NCBI GenBank assembly: GCA_964019695.1
Contig: OZ026531.1
Span: 3,977,701 to 4,041,700, forward strand
Direction: 5' to 3'
DNA: 64,000 nt
Source of the DNA: Loripinus fragilis
Lineage: Eukaryota > Mollusca > Bivalvia > Lucinida > Lucinidae
The notes below the pieces were generated by a model. It saw nothing but the letters and a program-made list of their open reading frames with translations, ran no database searches and was not told where the DNA came from. Positions within the stretch are counted from its first letter, which is position 1, and every line of letters begins with the position of its first letter. This document shows positions 1 through 12,100 of the stretch, piece after piece. Both the position numbers and the translations under genes were made by a program.

Positions 1-202
1 CAAAAACATTTTCCTGCACATTGACATCAAATCGACGTCAATTTCATGTAAAATTGAAGTCCATATTTAATCAAATGTTCATTTTAGTGTTTTATAGACG
101 TTTATATATAACCATTTCAACGCAACTAACATACAAAGCGCTATTATTTAGGTGTTAATAACACTACCACATACAAGTGTCAAAAGACGTTGCCCCATTT
201 TG

Positions 203-220
203 TGACGTCACTGTGACGTT
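203..220. promoter_or_regulatory. CRE-like TGACGTCA plus half site
   Basis: A perfect palindromic CRE octamer TGACGTCA (203-210) is followed 3 bp later by a TGACGTT half site. This is the consensus of CREB/ATF bZIP factors. It lies about 930 bp upstream of the NBR1 start codon, so a role in that gene is only a possibility. Confidence 0.3.
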
Positions 221-529
221 AATAACGTAAGAAAAATTTTTAAACATCTTTTTTTTTCTTAAACTGCACATATTTCTCTAGTTGAAATCGATAAGAATCG
301 TGCTCACGGGAGCCCAAATTTCGATACGGGGACTTACCATATAAGGCCAAGGTACTGAATATTTTTGGGAGATGCTAAAATTTCAATTAGGTGGATAAGC
401 CTTGTTTTTTTGTTTTTTTTTGTTTTTTTTTTAAATTTCATTTTGGGACACTTTCTATATTAGATGATAACAGGGCACCAGGCAGGTGGTGGATGACTTG
501 GTATTGGCGTTTCCAGTTTTGAGTCTCCG

Positions 530-658
530 GAGGCAAGTTCAATAATGCGAGCGCTCTCGGACGCTCGTTGTACTGATGCCAGGCTTTACACATTATGAAT
601 AAAGATAGGTACCAATCAACGAGCGCTCGGCGAGCACTCGCATTATTGAACTCGCCTC
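530..658. repeat. foldback element with long GC-rich arms
   Basis: Two arms of about 41 bp, 530-570 and 617-658, are near-perfect inverted repeats beginning GAGGC(A/G)AGTTCAATAATG and containing GAGCGCTC blocks, with a short loop between. It looks like a small MITE or hairpin element. Open frames on either strand here are by-products of the palindrome. Confidence 0.6.
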
Positions 659-1011
659 TGGTCTCATTGTCACCTGTATGTGTGTCACCTGTATGTGACG
701 CATCCATTTTCTGGTTTCCGTTTGCCACACGGTAATATTGCTGTTTATTTTTCGGAACCAATTAAAAGCTACTCTCACCAATCAAAAGGCATGAATAAAA
801 TACGTCATGTTTATTTACATCGCAATATTTCTACGCCAAATTAAGTTTGATTTATAATATATAAAAGTCATACAAAATCTTAAAGCATAAAATTATTGGC
901 GCCAAATTATTGAGAATAATATTATTAATCCTGATTACAGAGTTTTGCATTCTTTTCCAATTTTGTCGAGTCTAATTTTATGTAAAAATAACGAGTTATT
1001 TTTTGTTTACC

Positions 1012-1019
1012 CACGTGAC
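1012..1019 (+). promoter_or_regulatory. CLEAR-like E-box CACGTGAC
   Basis: CACGTGAC matches 8 of 10 bases of the CLEAR element GTCACGTGAC bound by TFEB/MITF factors, which control lysosome and autophagy genes. It lies 121 bp upstream of the NBR1 ATG, in the expected core promoter. Binding is inferred from the motif and the identity of the gene. Confidence 0.4.
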
Positions 1020-1063
1020 TTAGCCGATAAAAGAAGTGATAAGGCTCAAGATATCAACAAAAG

Positions 1064-1093
1064 ATGGCTGACAGATTGACCACAACACAGTGA
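1064..1093 (+). promoter_or_regulatory. possible upstream ORF (9 codons) in NBR1 5' leader
   Basis: An ATG with a strong context (A at -3, G at +4) opens a 9-codon frame, MADRLTTTQ, that stops at 1091-1093, 46 nt before the NBR1 ATG. If the transcript starts upstream of 1064 it could dampen NBR1 translation and link it to stress-sensitive reinitiation. The transcription start is not known. Confidence 0.3.
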
Positions 1094-1139
1094 AAAATAA
1101 TTGTGTAATACAGCTTGAAATAATTGTAACATTGGCAAA

Positions 1140-1244
1140 ATGTCTTCAGATTTGTTAATTTCAGTGTGTTTGAATTCCGATAGCAACTACGTCGAGACGT
1201 TTCAGATTCCCTACAACATACAATGGGCGGATTTACATGCTATG
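1140..1244 (+). CDS. NBR1 exon 1: start of PB1 domain
   Basis: Residues 1-35, beginning MSSDLLISVCLN and ending WADLHAM, before the donor GTAAGG. It encodes the first beta hairpin and first helix of the PB1 domain; the 'WAD' with following 'AM' also occurs in vertebrate NBR1. No lysine is visible in the first strand, so it looks like an acidic-face PB1 lacking the usual basic cluster. The start is the first in-frame ATG after the short upstream ORF. Confidence 0.9.
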
Positions 1245-3125
1245 GTAAGGACGGTGAAATAATAAAATTCATAATCATGTTTTGATCTAGGCTGTTTCAA
1301 TGCTTATTTGCTAAAGTCTAAAAGAATGACGTGACACTTCATGAATATAACTGTTTAGTACTTGATTTTGAAACGTATTGTTATCAATCTTGAGCCTTGA
1401 TCAAAAACGCAATTCATACATGACGTCATGTCATAAAATATCAGCTTAGTGAAGACTGGGTTATCTGCTCATTTCTTTCCTAAGCTAAGGCTTTCGTTCT
1501 TTCTCTATATACTGCCTGGCGCTCGCTTTTGAGCATTATCGGCAGGTGTACATTGTACACTCCGGGTTGCAGGATGAAAGCCTACAAGTAACCATATCGA
1601 AATTACCGTAGGGTTCTTTAACCTGCACAGGGGGTGACTTTCCCTGCACAGGGGACATCCATTTAACGTCCCGATCTGAAGGACAATGCACTTATCTAGC
1701 GTCATCCCTGCAAATGACACTAGAGAAAGCGTGTTCGGAAACCGAAATTTTTCTCGCCGTGAGCGGGAATCGAACCTGGGACCTCTGGCACCAGAGGCAA
1801 GTGCCTAACCACTGAGCTACCACGCTACCAAGGCTCACAAGAAATTGTGAATTAAGAATCTCTGGGCCACAATTTGTTGAGTTCAATGGAAGAGTGCACT
1901 TGAACATAGAATACCTTGAATGCTTTCTTCTATCATACATTTCCTTCGTGCGCGCAGCTGCATATAATCCTCACAAGAAGGTGATGCAGAAGAAGAGGGG
2001 AAACTCAGACAGGGGTAAGCGCCTTGGCCTCTGGTGCTAGAGGTCCAGGGTTTGTGCCGCGCTCACTTCGAGGAAAAGTTTCTGTGTGTGAACACGCTTT
2101 CCTTAGTTTCAACGCTCATCTTCGGATCGGGGAGGCCCCCTGTACAGAGAAAGTCACCCCCTATGCAGGTTTAATAAAGAACCCTTTGGTAAATTAGATT
2201 AAATTTTCATCCTGCAAACCAGAGTTACAAAAAAAAAAGCTCTCGGAAACGCAGAATTACGCGTATTGGTACGCACGTTTTTTCCCTGGGACGCATGATT
2301 TTCGCTAGGCGAGAGTCCCGCGTACGCATGTTTTTTTAGTCGGCACGCGCTAAAATTCCAGTAGCTGATAGATAAATACACATCGGAAGATCAAAAGCCC
2401 TTTGATATTATCGATCGCGACACGTTTTTTCGAGCCGCGGGAGACGAGATTGTTGTCCTGTCTCTGTTGACCAATCGTATTACTCGGACTGCAGTGTAGC
2501 AATTCTGACAGGTGATTGACAGGATTACTGACGCGGGACAGTGTGATTATTACGAGATGATTATTAAAGTAATTAAGCAAGGATTATCGGATAATTGTTT
2601 GAAACAGATGCGTTACCGATTTACCGTTAATTAAAGGGAGAAAAACTATTGTAAACAACATCGAACTACCGAATTCCGAATTCGACTGATTAGGGATGAA
2701 AGAGAAAACGTATTTAATTGCATTCGTTTGCGATTTGAGCAACATAAACAGGGAGAAAAAAACAATAAGTTTACGGATTTCATTTCTTCATTCATTCATT
2801 GCTACGGCAACCAAAAGAGTCTGAGAATTGTTGAAGAAGAAAAAATGGTACAGCGGTAAGCCGTATACGGTAACGTCAGACTGACAAAAGTTCCAAATGA
2901 AGCTCCACTACAAGCCGTGTATGAAATGTATCATCGGTTCAAGCCGAGCGAACACAAACAAATCACTTTCAGCAAGTAAAATCGTTTATTCCATGTTAAA
3001 TGGCTAAGTAATGTCAGTCTATTCATTGCAATCGCCGTAGACACTAGTACAGCGAGATGCGTTTTTTAGAAGAAAAAAGACTTCCATCTGCATAAGATTA
3101 TACAAAACAGAAGACTGCTGTCTGT

Positions 3126-3158
<33 letters not shown>

Positions 3159-6100
3159 TGTCTGCCTGTCTGTCTGTCTGTCTGCCTGTCTGTCTTGTTA
3201 GTAAATAAAACAAGTACCACCAGTTTAATCTTTTATTTTGATAGGACCAAACAAAAAAATGTGTGTTCAGGTAACATAAAAAAATATACCAAAATAGTTT
3301 GTTTTGTTCAGTAGGAACAATCCATTAATGCTTTAAGGGTTGAATTCAGTTGATCTAAAAATGATTCAAAATGTATCACTTCCGGCTAAAATGGAAAAGA
3401 TATACGGTATGCACAAAGTGGTGGGACTCCAACTTTTTTGGAGTGGGACTCCCACTTTTTCCAGTGGACTCCTACTTTTTGCCAGATGGGAGTCCTGAAC
3501 TCCCGTTTTCAAAATCCATAACAGTCAGGCATGACCGAGTGCAGTAAATATGGAAAGAATTAATGTGCAAGATAGATCGAGTGTTTGGATGGTTATAACT
3601 TATAAGCCTGTTATCCCAATGTAATGTAGGGTTATTTGTTTATATATATCTATATATGAAATGATTTAATGACCAGCTCAGCCAATATGACCTTATATGT
3701 TGGTGGAGCTTTCACAAACACGCAATAAAAAATGATGTCACTAATGATAATCAATGTTGACGCCATATTTTCATAGTATGCTTAATAGCAGCAGCAATAT
3801 TTCAAAAAGAGAACTAATGGTATTCCGGTAATGAAAGTTTTTTTCTTCTTGTCTTTTCAGCTGAAGGCCCAGTTTGACCAGGAGCGGATTGCAGTTATAT
3901 ACGTTGACAATGACGATGATGAGGTACAGTTACTCTGTCAAAGAAAAAAGTGTTTGTTTTAGTGTACATTAAATGTTCTAAAATGTTGGTTTTCAGGACT
4001 GTAATTCACAAAATGCCTGTCAGAATAGCAAACAGGGAAGACCCTGATCAGACTGCTTCTTCAGAAGCATTCTGATCTGGGTCTGCTCTGTTTGTCTAGG
4101 CCTTTTTGACAGGCAAAAAGTGTTCGAATTTTTAGATCATTTATCTTAAAATGTTTTTGAGAAATACAAATGTATGGCCAAAATGCCAACTGTTCCCCTT
4201 TATCCAGCCCACCCAATAATCTTCATCCTGCTGACCATGGATTTATCCTTTATTGAAAACACTGTAGATCCAGATCATCTGGCTTCTTAAGAAGTCCGCT
4301 ATGATTGAAAAAATGTGCTTACCACTGGAATGCTGCAGGTTAAAATATTTAGGACAGGGCCAATATTTGTTGTTGTTGTGTTAGGACTTAACATTGATTT
4401 CAACAGTTTTTCAGTCATATCTGTATAATAATAATCACAACTCACATATGTCAGTTGTCAAATGAAAGGTCTTGTTCAGGATGCTGTACGCCCTTACTTG
4501 TTTTAAATGTTTGCATACCAAGGTTGGCAATCGACCGGTCATTATGCATATTGACCAGACCAGTGGTCATTACTGGTTTTAACCGGTCATTACTGGTCGA
4601 TTGGTGGTCAATTGGTCGATTGAAAAAAACATGGTCAATGTGAAGATACTTAGCATTAGTTATCCCATTTTACTGGAATCTATAAACAGACTTAAAATTG
4701 TTTCAATATTATGATAATACAGCCTTAAATGAAAATGTGTTTCATGCCTTGCTATTGCTTTAAAAAAATGTATGAATAATTATTTAGAATAGGCCGTAAA
4801 TAAACAAAAATGAAATGTCAATAGTTTTAGATCTTCATTCTCAATCAAATTGAATCATTATCACAACTTTCAGTTCAGACTTTAGACATTGACTTACTTT
4901 TCTATTAATCATTAATAAGAAAAAGGTAAAGCAAATGCAAGTAATGAAATTAACTTAAAATTAATTAATTTAAAAACTAGCTTTTTCAAAGTCATTTAAA
5001 ATATTTAAATCAGTGACTAATTAAATGAAAGAAAGTACAAAAAATCAAACAATACTTTAAATTGATCATCATGTATGAATTAGTCATTGCAAATTGAATT
5101 TGCTTCTCACCAGCTAAGACAAAGGTGTGAAAATGGTAAAGAAAACACTAAATGTTGAACAATATATCAAGGAGTTATTTTATTTTTAATTACCCCAGAA
5201 CAAGCAAAGCTGTCAAAATACTGGACATGTCTCTCTCACACTGAAGAAGGTGTGTTCAGTTTATAAGCCCTATCGAATCACTGAGCTTAAAATGCATTGG
5301 CTAATTCACTGGCACCTGTGTTTATACAGAGGTGTGAAAGTGTGGTCATTCTGTTATCTGCTGTTATCAGTTAAGTTAATAATTTAACCAGTGTCATAAA
5401 TTATTGTTATTGTCTCAAAATGATGAAAAAAGACCCTGTTAGGCTGTATGTTTTTTCTATTCTGCCCTTGATGATTAAAACAGACTATAAAGTGTTAGGA
5501 GCCTGGACTGTAATGCCGAAGTCAGTGATAAGGTGAAAAGTGACGAAACAGTAGGTTTTTTATTTTTTCAATAAATAGAACATAAATTCTGACCTAATAT
5601 CTCAACCCACGGGGCACCTCTAAAACAGCCCCATAAGACTTTCAATTGACCACTCAGATTCGTATTGACCACTTTTTGGCATATTGACCGGGGCGGTTTT
5701 AACTGGTTAAAACCACTGGTTAAAACCAGGGGTGGTTTCGACCACCCAACCTTGTTGCATACTTTTATCAGTTTTTCTTTCTCCCTTATCCAGCCAATAG
5801 TTTTGGTCATGGAAATGTTGTCTGTCTATTAAACCTATCTATCTATCTCTACTGCATCACCCCCTCTCGGAGATTACATGCAAGTGCGCGTCAGTGCAGT
5901 GTTAGTGGAAGAAATGCTTTTAAAAATAAAAAGTTCCCATAAGATTTGTTAGTTGGAGTGGAATAAAAGATCAAAGGGTAAAATGTTAAAAGTCAGAAAC
6001 AGGCTGACAGTGATAGGCTAAAAAGTTTAAAAACAGTACACTGACATTTATGGCATTGGTGACTGACTGTGCACACTGCCCTCTTAAAGGAATCAAAGGT

Positions 6101-9100
6101 GTGCAGAAGTGCTATGTTATTGTATGCTGCATACATCATGTATATTCAAATGTTCTCAAAGACAAATTTCATGTGGAAGCAAAACACTATCAGACTGCCC
6201 AGTCTAATCTGAGGAGCCCAGTGGCTCAGTTGATAGAGTGTTAGACTTGGAATCGAAGGGTTACTAGTTCGAGACTCAAGGGAGGCACTGTTCTGTGTCC
6301 TTGAGCAAGACACTTTATCATCTCATTCTGCTTAGTACTGGTTCAACTCTGACTCAGCAAGACAGGAAAACCTCTCAACAATACTGAAAAATTGTTGACT
6401 AGAGGATGAAGCATCAATACAAGCCCAGTCTAATCTAGGCAAGGTTGGTTAGTAAATAGCAGAGTTGGGGTAATTAAAATTGTAATTGTAATTAATTGTA
6501 ATTTAATTACATTTTCTTAAGTAATTGCATGTAAATGTAATTAAGACATTTTTTTAATTACAGTAATTGAATGTATTTAATTACATGGTCAAAAATAGGA
6601 GTAATTAATAATTACTTTCAATTACTTTTTAATTTCTTTTCAGATCAGTTATGAAATTCTGTTACCATGTAGAAGATTATCACAGATACTTAAAATGCTG
6701 CTAAATGATTCTTGGTCTTTGTAAATGTATATATCATTGGCTGTACTCAATATATGAAAAGTTGAATGCAATATGGAACAAATGAGAATTTGAAGTAGTC
6801 ATGCTAGTATAGATATAAAATAGCATATACCAATTATACCACAAGCACTGACTGTATGTTACCTCTACTATTTTGAAAGCACCCTTTTTTAGAAAATTAT
6901 ATATTTTTAGTTCATCTGCTTATAAAAGATATGGCTTTGTGACAATCAACCTTTAATAGTTAAGTTACCAAAACAATACAAAAACAAAGAAGGTGTGAAC
7001 ATCTCAACAATACTATAGTATTTACCCAGACATTAATGTTGGTAAGTGAATTGACTCCTTGAAGGCAATTTGTTAAATTTTCACACCTAGGAACAACACA
7101 CTCATATGCTAAGATGCATTGCCCGATCTATCCACTGCATCATTTTAAATCCTTAAACTGCTTATTTGCGATCTTCAATAATAAAAAATAATAATAATGA
7201 TAATAATAATAATGATAATAAAAACAATAAAATGTGATTCAGAAAATTAAATTGGATTTCACTCCTTCAGTGAACCTGGGGCCTATCATTGTTGCTATAA
7301 ATAACAAAAAAGGAAAAATATATAGTTGTTCCAGTGGGGACCGAACTAGCAAGTTAGCAACACCAGCATTTCACACACAAGTAATATTTTAGTCCTGACA
7401 GCACTATCTGATATTCCTTTTTGTACTTTTTTGTCATAGGGCCACACAGATTTCTTATCAACACTTTTTGAGAGCAGTTATTCTCTAGCATTTAAGCTAG
7501 TTTTACAAAATCATTTCCATGGTTTATCTTCCACAACTGTTATACTTTTGTCAGGCCAATGTGTAATCTTGAACTTTGTTCTGCAGTTAACAGCTAGTTT
7601 GAGAACTTTGGCATTTTAAAATGGCCCTCTCCCTAACCATGATGGCACCATCCTACCAAAAAATAATAATTTCTGTATTTTCTCATTGCAATCTCATGTC
7701 ATCAATCACAAAAACAACAACTGATTTTGTACATTTCATTTCTTTTAAGTTGCATCACTTGACAATAATAGAAGTCCTACTAATGGACATATATTGAATT
7801 TAGAATGCCAAGGTTACTCAGACCTTTTAAGGAGTTTTAACTCATCTTATATATCTCTTAAATTAAAATCTGATGAAGCTATCTAAGTGGCAGTGAAATG
7901 TAATTGTAATGTAATTAATTACATTTGTAAAAGTGATTGTATGTAACTAATTACTTTGCTCAAAAGACATGTAATTGTAATTGTAATTTAATTGAACAAT
8001 TTCCAATGTAATTGTAAGTAATTAATTACTTTTCAAAGTAATTGACCCCAAGTCTGGTAAATAGCCAAGCTGTTGCCATATTTAAGTTGTAACTTTGAAA
8101 AGTGATCAAAGACATAAGCGGATCGAGAAAGTTTAGTCAGAGGGGGTCCAACTTTAATAACGTTTTTTTTTTAATTTAGTTGATGAGAGGATCTATATAC
8201 CACTTTAAGGCATCCATCATCTGCCTGACAGTGAAACACTATTTAAATGACGTTTCACTGGCGTGCCGGCGATGGCTAAACATTAAATGCTGGCTTGGTA
8301 ACTTTGTGATTTTTCAACGGTTCGGGACCAGTATTGCTAATAAACCCTAAGTTTTTGTGATTTTTCAGGGGGGTCCAGACCCCCTGTCATCCCCCACCAC
8401 ACACACCCCTCTCTTGATCAACGCATGAAAGACTAATCGCCTATGTTTTTATTTTCACAGATTTGCATTGGTAGTGAAGAAGAACTTAAAGAAGCCTTCA
8501 AGGTAATAATAATGCAGTTCCTTTACATTTATAGCCAAAAAAATTAGCGTAAAATTGCAATTATTTTCTTACCCATCTGTTAAAACATCTGTTTTGGGTG
8601 CTCAAAAGAGCCATCTCATCTCAATGAGACGGCTCTTTTGAATACCCACAACATACATTTAGGTTGAGAAATTAGAAAAATAATTTTCAGTTACACACTC
8701 TTGTCTGGAGGCCTGTCTTTATAATGCTAAGCTTGGGGTCCGAACCAGAGGAATGGACCGTGTTATAAAGGGACAATTTTGCAAAGGAATTATAGGAAAT
8801 TGAGCACTCCCTGGTCAGTTTTCTGTAATTTATTTGTAAAAATCCATGTTAAAAAAAAATTTGGAGCAACACAATGACCTTGCTATATCAAATCTGTGTT
8901 AAAATGAGGGGAGTTATATTAAATATAAAGAGACTCTGCTGTACCTAGAGTCAAGACAGCAATTTTATTAACCTTTGTGTCACAGATACACAGGTCTAGA
9001 TAATCAAAAATTTTGAGCGTAAAATTGTAAATATTTTCTTACCCATCAGTTTAAACTTATGTTTTGGGTGCTCAAAAGAACCATCTCATTTAGACAGTTC

Positions 9101-12100
9101 TTTTGAGTATCCACAACATATGTTTTGGATGAGAAATAAGAGAACTAATTTTTTGGTATGCACTCTTAACTTAAGGCCTGCAGATAGTAGCATTCAAACT
9201 AGTCTGAACAAAAGTTTAAATCATTATTAAATCAAACTTTTGACATGTTTGAATGTGCAATTGAATTTTCTTATTTCAAAAGGCCAAAAAGAAAAATGTG
9301 CATTTACTATAGCATGGATAAAAATGAAATAGGTTAGGTAGGTTGAAAAGTTTTTATATGGAATGTATGGGAGGTAATAATTTTTGGTTGCAAAGTTTGA
9401 AGAGAAGCCCTCCCATATTCTGTGGCGGATGAGTAAACTTTTTGGTGTTGAGAGATCCGCCAGAAACAAGTTGTCAGAGGTAATAAGAAAAGTCATCAAA
9501 ATGTGTTATCTGTTCAGGTTGTGCGTCTCTCTGTCTTTACTTATATATACAGTAAATTGTTACCATTCAGCTACATTTCTTGCAAATTAAAATCTTCATT
9601 TGATTTTATAAAGGTACTGGATTCCCTCAAAGATGACAGGTAGATGAAAAATTAATACCTTAGTCTACATATCGATTTTAACATGGCTGTCTTTGATGAC
9701 AAATCAGGAATTTTAGTGGCTAACTTTGATGACAGTTTGAAACTTTAGAAAGCTACTTGAAATTAACAAATTTCTACAGCTTTTGGTCTTGATTGAGAGC
9801 TAAAATCATCTTGCACCTTGCATAAAAATAGTCAATATGACATGTTTAATAATGTATCTTTACAGGTGGCAAGAGCTAACGGGGATACCTTACAGTTCAA
9901 AGTATTGTCTACGAGTCTAAACCAATGCAGAGAACCAGAGAGGGAACCAGAAGAGGCTGTTGGTCCTGTACCCACTGAGCCACAACAAAGGGAGATAAGA
10001 CCCACTGAGCCACAACAAACGGAGATAAGACCTAAAGAGACTGAAGAACTCAGTGAAATGTTAGAACTACGAGAGATCTGCCCTGATCCAAATACAGCTA
10101 TAGCTATGCCAGACAGAATCGAAGAAACGGTACAGCGATACAACCATTTTAAGCTTTAACCCTTTCCTTCATGAATATTCATGCTAAACTCCACCCACTA
10201 TGAATAATCATGTAAATAAAAACTTTCATGTTTGTACAGAGAATAAAGAAATTACTTGTCAGGTCTCCTAGTGTAGGATCAAATTTATTCATATTTCCAT
10301 AAGCAAACAGAGAAGACCCAGATCAGGCAGCTCTTACAAGAGCTGCCTGATCTGGGTCTGCTCTGTTTGCAAAAGTATTGAAAGGTATCTCTACAAGGTT
10401 AAGGGTAAAGGTTCAATACATAAGAAGGATGTGAAAGAACAAATTTAATTTTGGCCTGTGCCCTGTGGAGGGGTCAAAAGCTATGGAAAGCTTGGGGATT
10501 TGTAATAGTATGCCATCAACTGCATGATTCTACATAGGTTTAGATAAACCAAAATGTTGTGCGGAAAGTTGTCATCAATTTTAACATTTGTTTTTGGTGC
10601 TCAAAAGAATCGTCTCAATAAAAAATACCATCTCATTTAGACAGTTCTTTTGAGTACCCACAACATATGTTTTGGTTGAGAAATATGAAAATTAGTTTTT
10701 GATAACGCATTCTTAACTGAAGGCCTGATTCTAGTTAGACTTTTGTAGTTGGCCAAATTATTAAAATATTTAGACAATATTGTAGAGATTATTGTGGAGG
10801 TTGAAAATATGGGCCAGTCAGCTCATAAAGGATGTAAATTGACTGTCTGTATACTGGAAACACAATAATGTGTGCTGCTTTAGCAACATTGAAGACACAG
10901 ATGAAGTGCTGTGCTTAAATGCAAAGCGTTTTTAGGCAAAATTTGGTCCTGGAATCTTTTTAGCTCACCAGAGCTTTTGTGTTCGCAGGATGGATAAGAA
11001 AATAATTTCAATTTTACACAAATTTTTTTTTGCTAATCTTAACATAAGATCTGTTGTATTCATTCTGGGTCACATACTAACGCTTTGCATCTGAAAAATT
11101 TTTTCGCCTGCTGAAGTTGTCTGCTGCATGTAAATGCTTATGTCAAGGACTATTTTCCGCATAAAGTCAAACAGTGTGGACCCAGATCAGACTGCCTTTA
11201 GAGAAGCAGTCTGATCTGGGTCCACACTGTTTGCTACAAAGACATTTATAAAGGACCAGCACTGAGCAGATGAGACACAGCAGAGGATAGTGAAGAGTTA
11301 AAGAAAATATTTTGCTTTATTTACAGGTTCACATAAAGAAGGAATCCGTCTCTGATACAGCACCCAAGTTGTATAAAGCCTTGTTCACATTTGTATCAGA
11401 TCAGCCCGGGGAGTTATCACTCGAAGAAGGGGAGATAATTCATGTCACTAAAAGTGCCGGTGATTGGTGGATAGGATCAGTTGGAGATAGAACGGGAACG
11501 TTCCCTGGTGCTTATGTTAAAGAGGTTGAAGTTCAGGTAAGCTGAGAATATAAAAGGGCCAGCATTTGTAATTCAGCTTAGACATAGCAAATTCATTTAA
11601 AAGATGACCTGTGAAAATCACACATGAGTCTTTTCTCATTCGCCTAAAATTGCTTCATGACTGATGCAGGGGTCATTTTTAAAAGTTCAAGAAATCAGCA
11701 TTTTAGCTGATTTCTTGCAAAACTATAGACATTTCAACAAGCAGCTCCATCCTTGAACAGCAAAACACTATGAAAGACGAATTGCCCACTGTCCCAATAC
11801 ATTTTCTTCAATAAAGTTAGCATGCATACCCAAAATGAAGCAAACAGGCAACATCTGCAATGACGTTGACAAAGTCTTCAAGTGACGTTAATGACATAAA
11901 AACGACCAATTTCGGGGAACCAACAATCAATGGCAATTCCTGTCTTTACATAGCAAATTTAGATATTTCAGCTCACATACACTCACTTGGCGATCTTTCA
12001 AGATTTTATATGTGTGCATGGTTTTGAAAAATCCCAAGCCAATGCAGGTGGGGCATAGAAAATGCTTTTTTGTGCTCTGACACAAGTATTCACACATGCG

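Noticed and set aside
438..781. Minus-strand frames of 107 and 62 codons
   Set aside because: They cross the foldback element at 530-658 and show no family features.
1745..1832. tRNA gene on the minus strand
   Set aside because: It is the head of a SINE; a second, diverged copy lies at 2000-2210.
11327..11536. SH3 exon as part of a separate gene nested in intron 4
   Set aside because: It has an acceptor and donor in the same phase as the NBR1 neighbours, lacks its own start, and adjacent introns hold only repeats.
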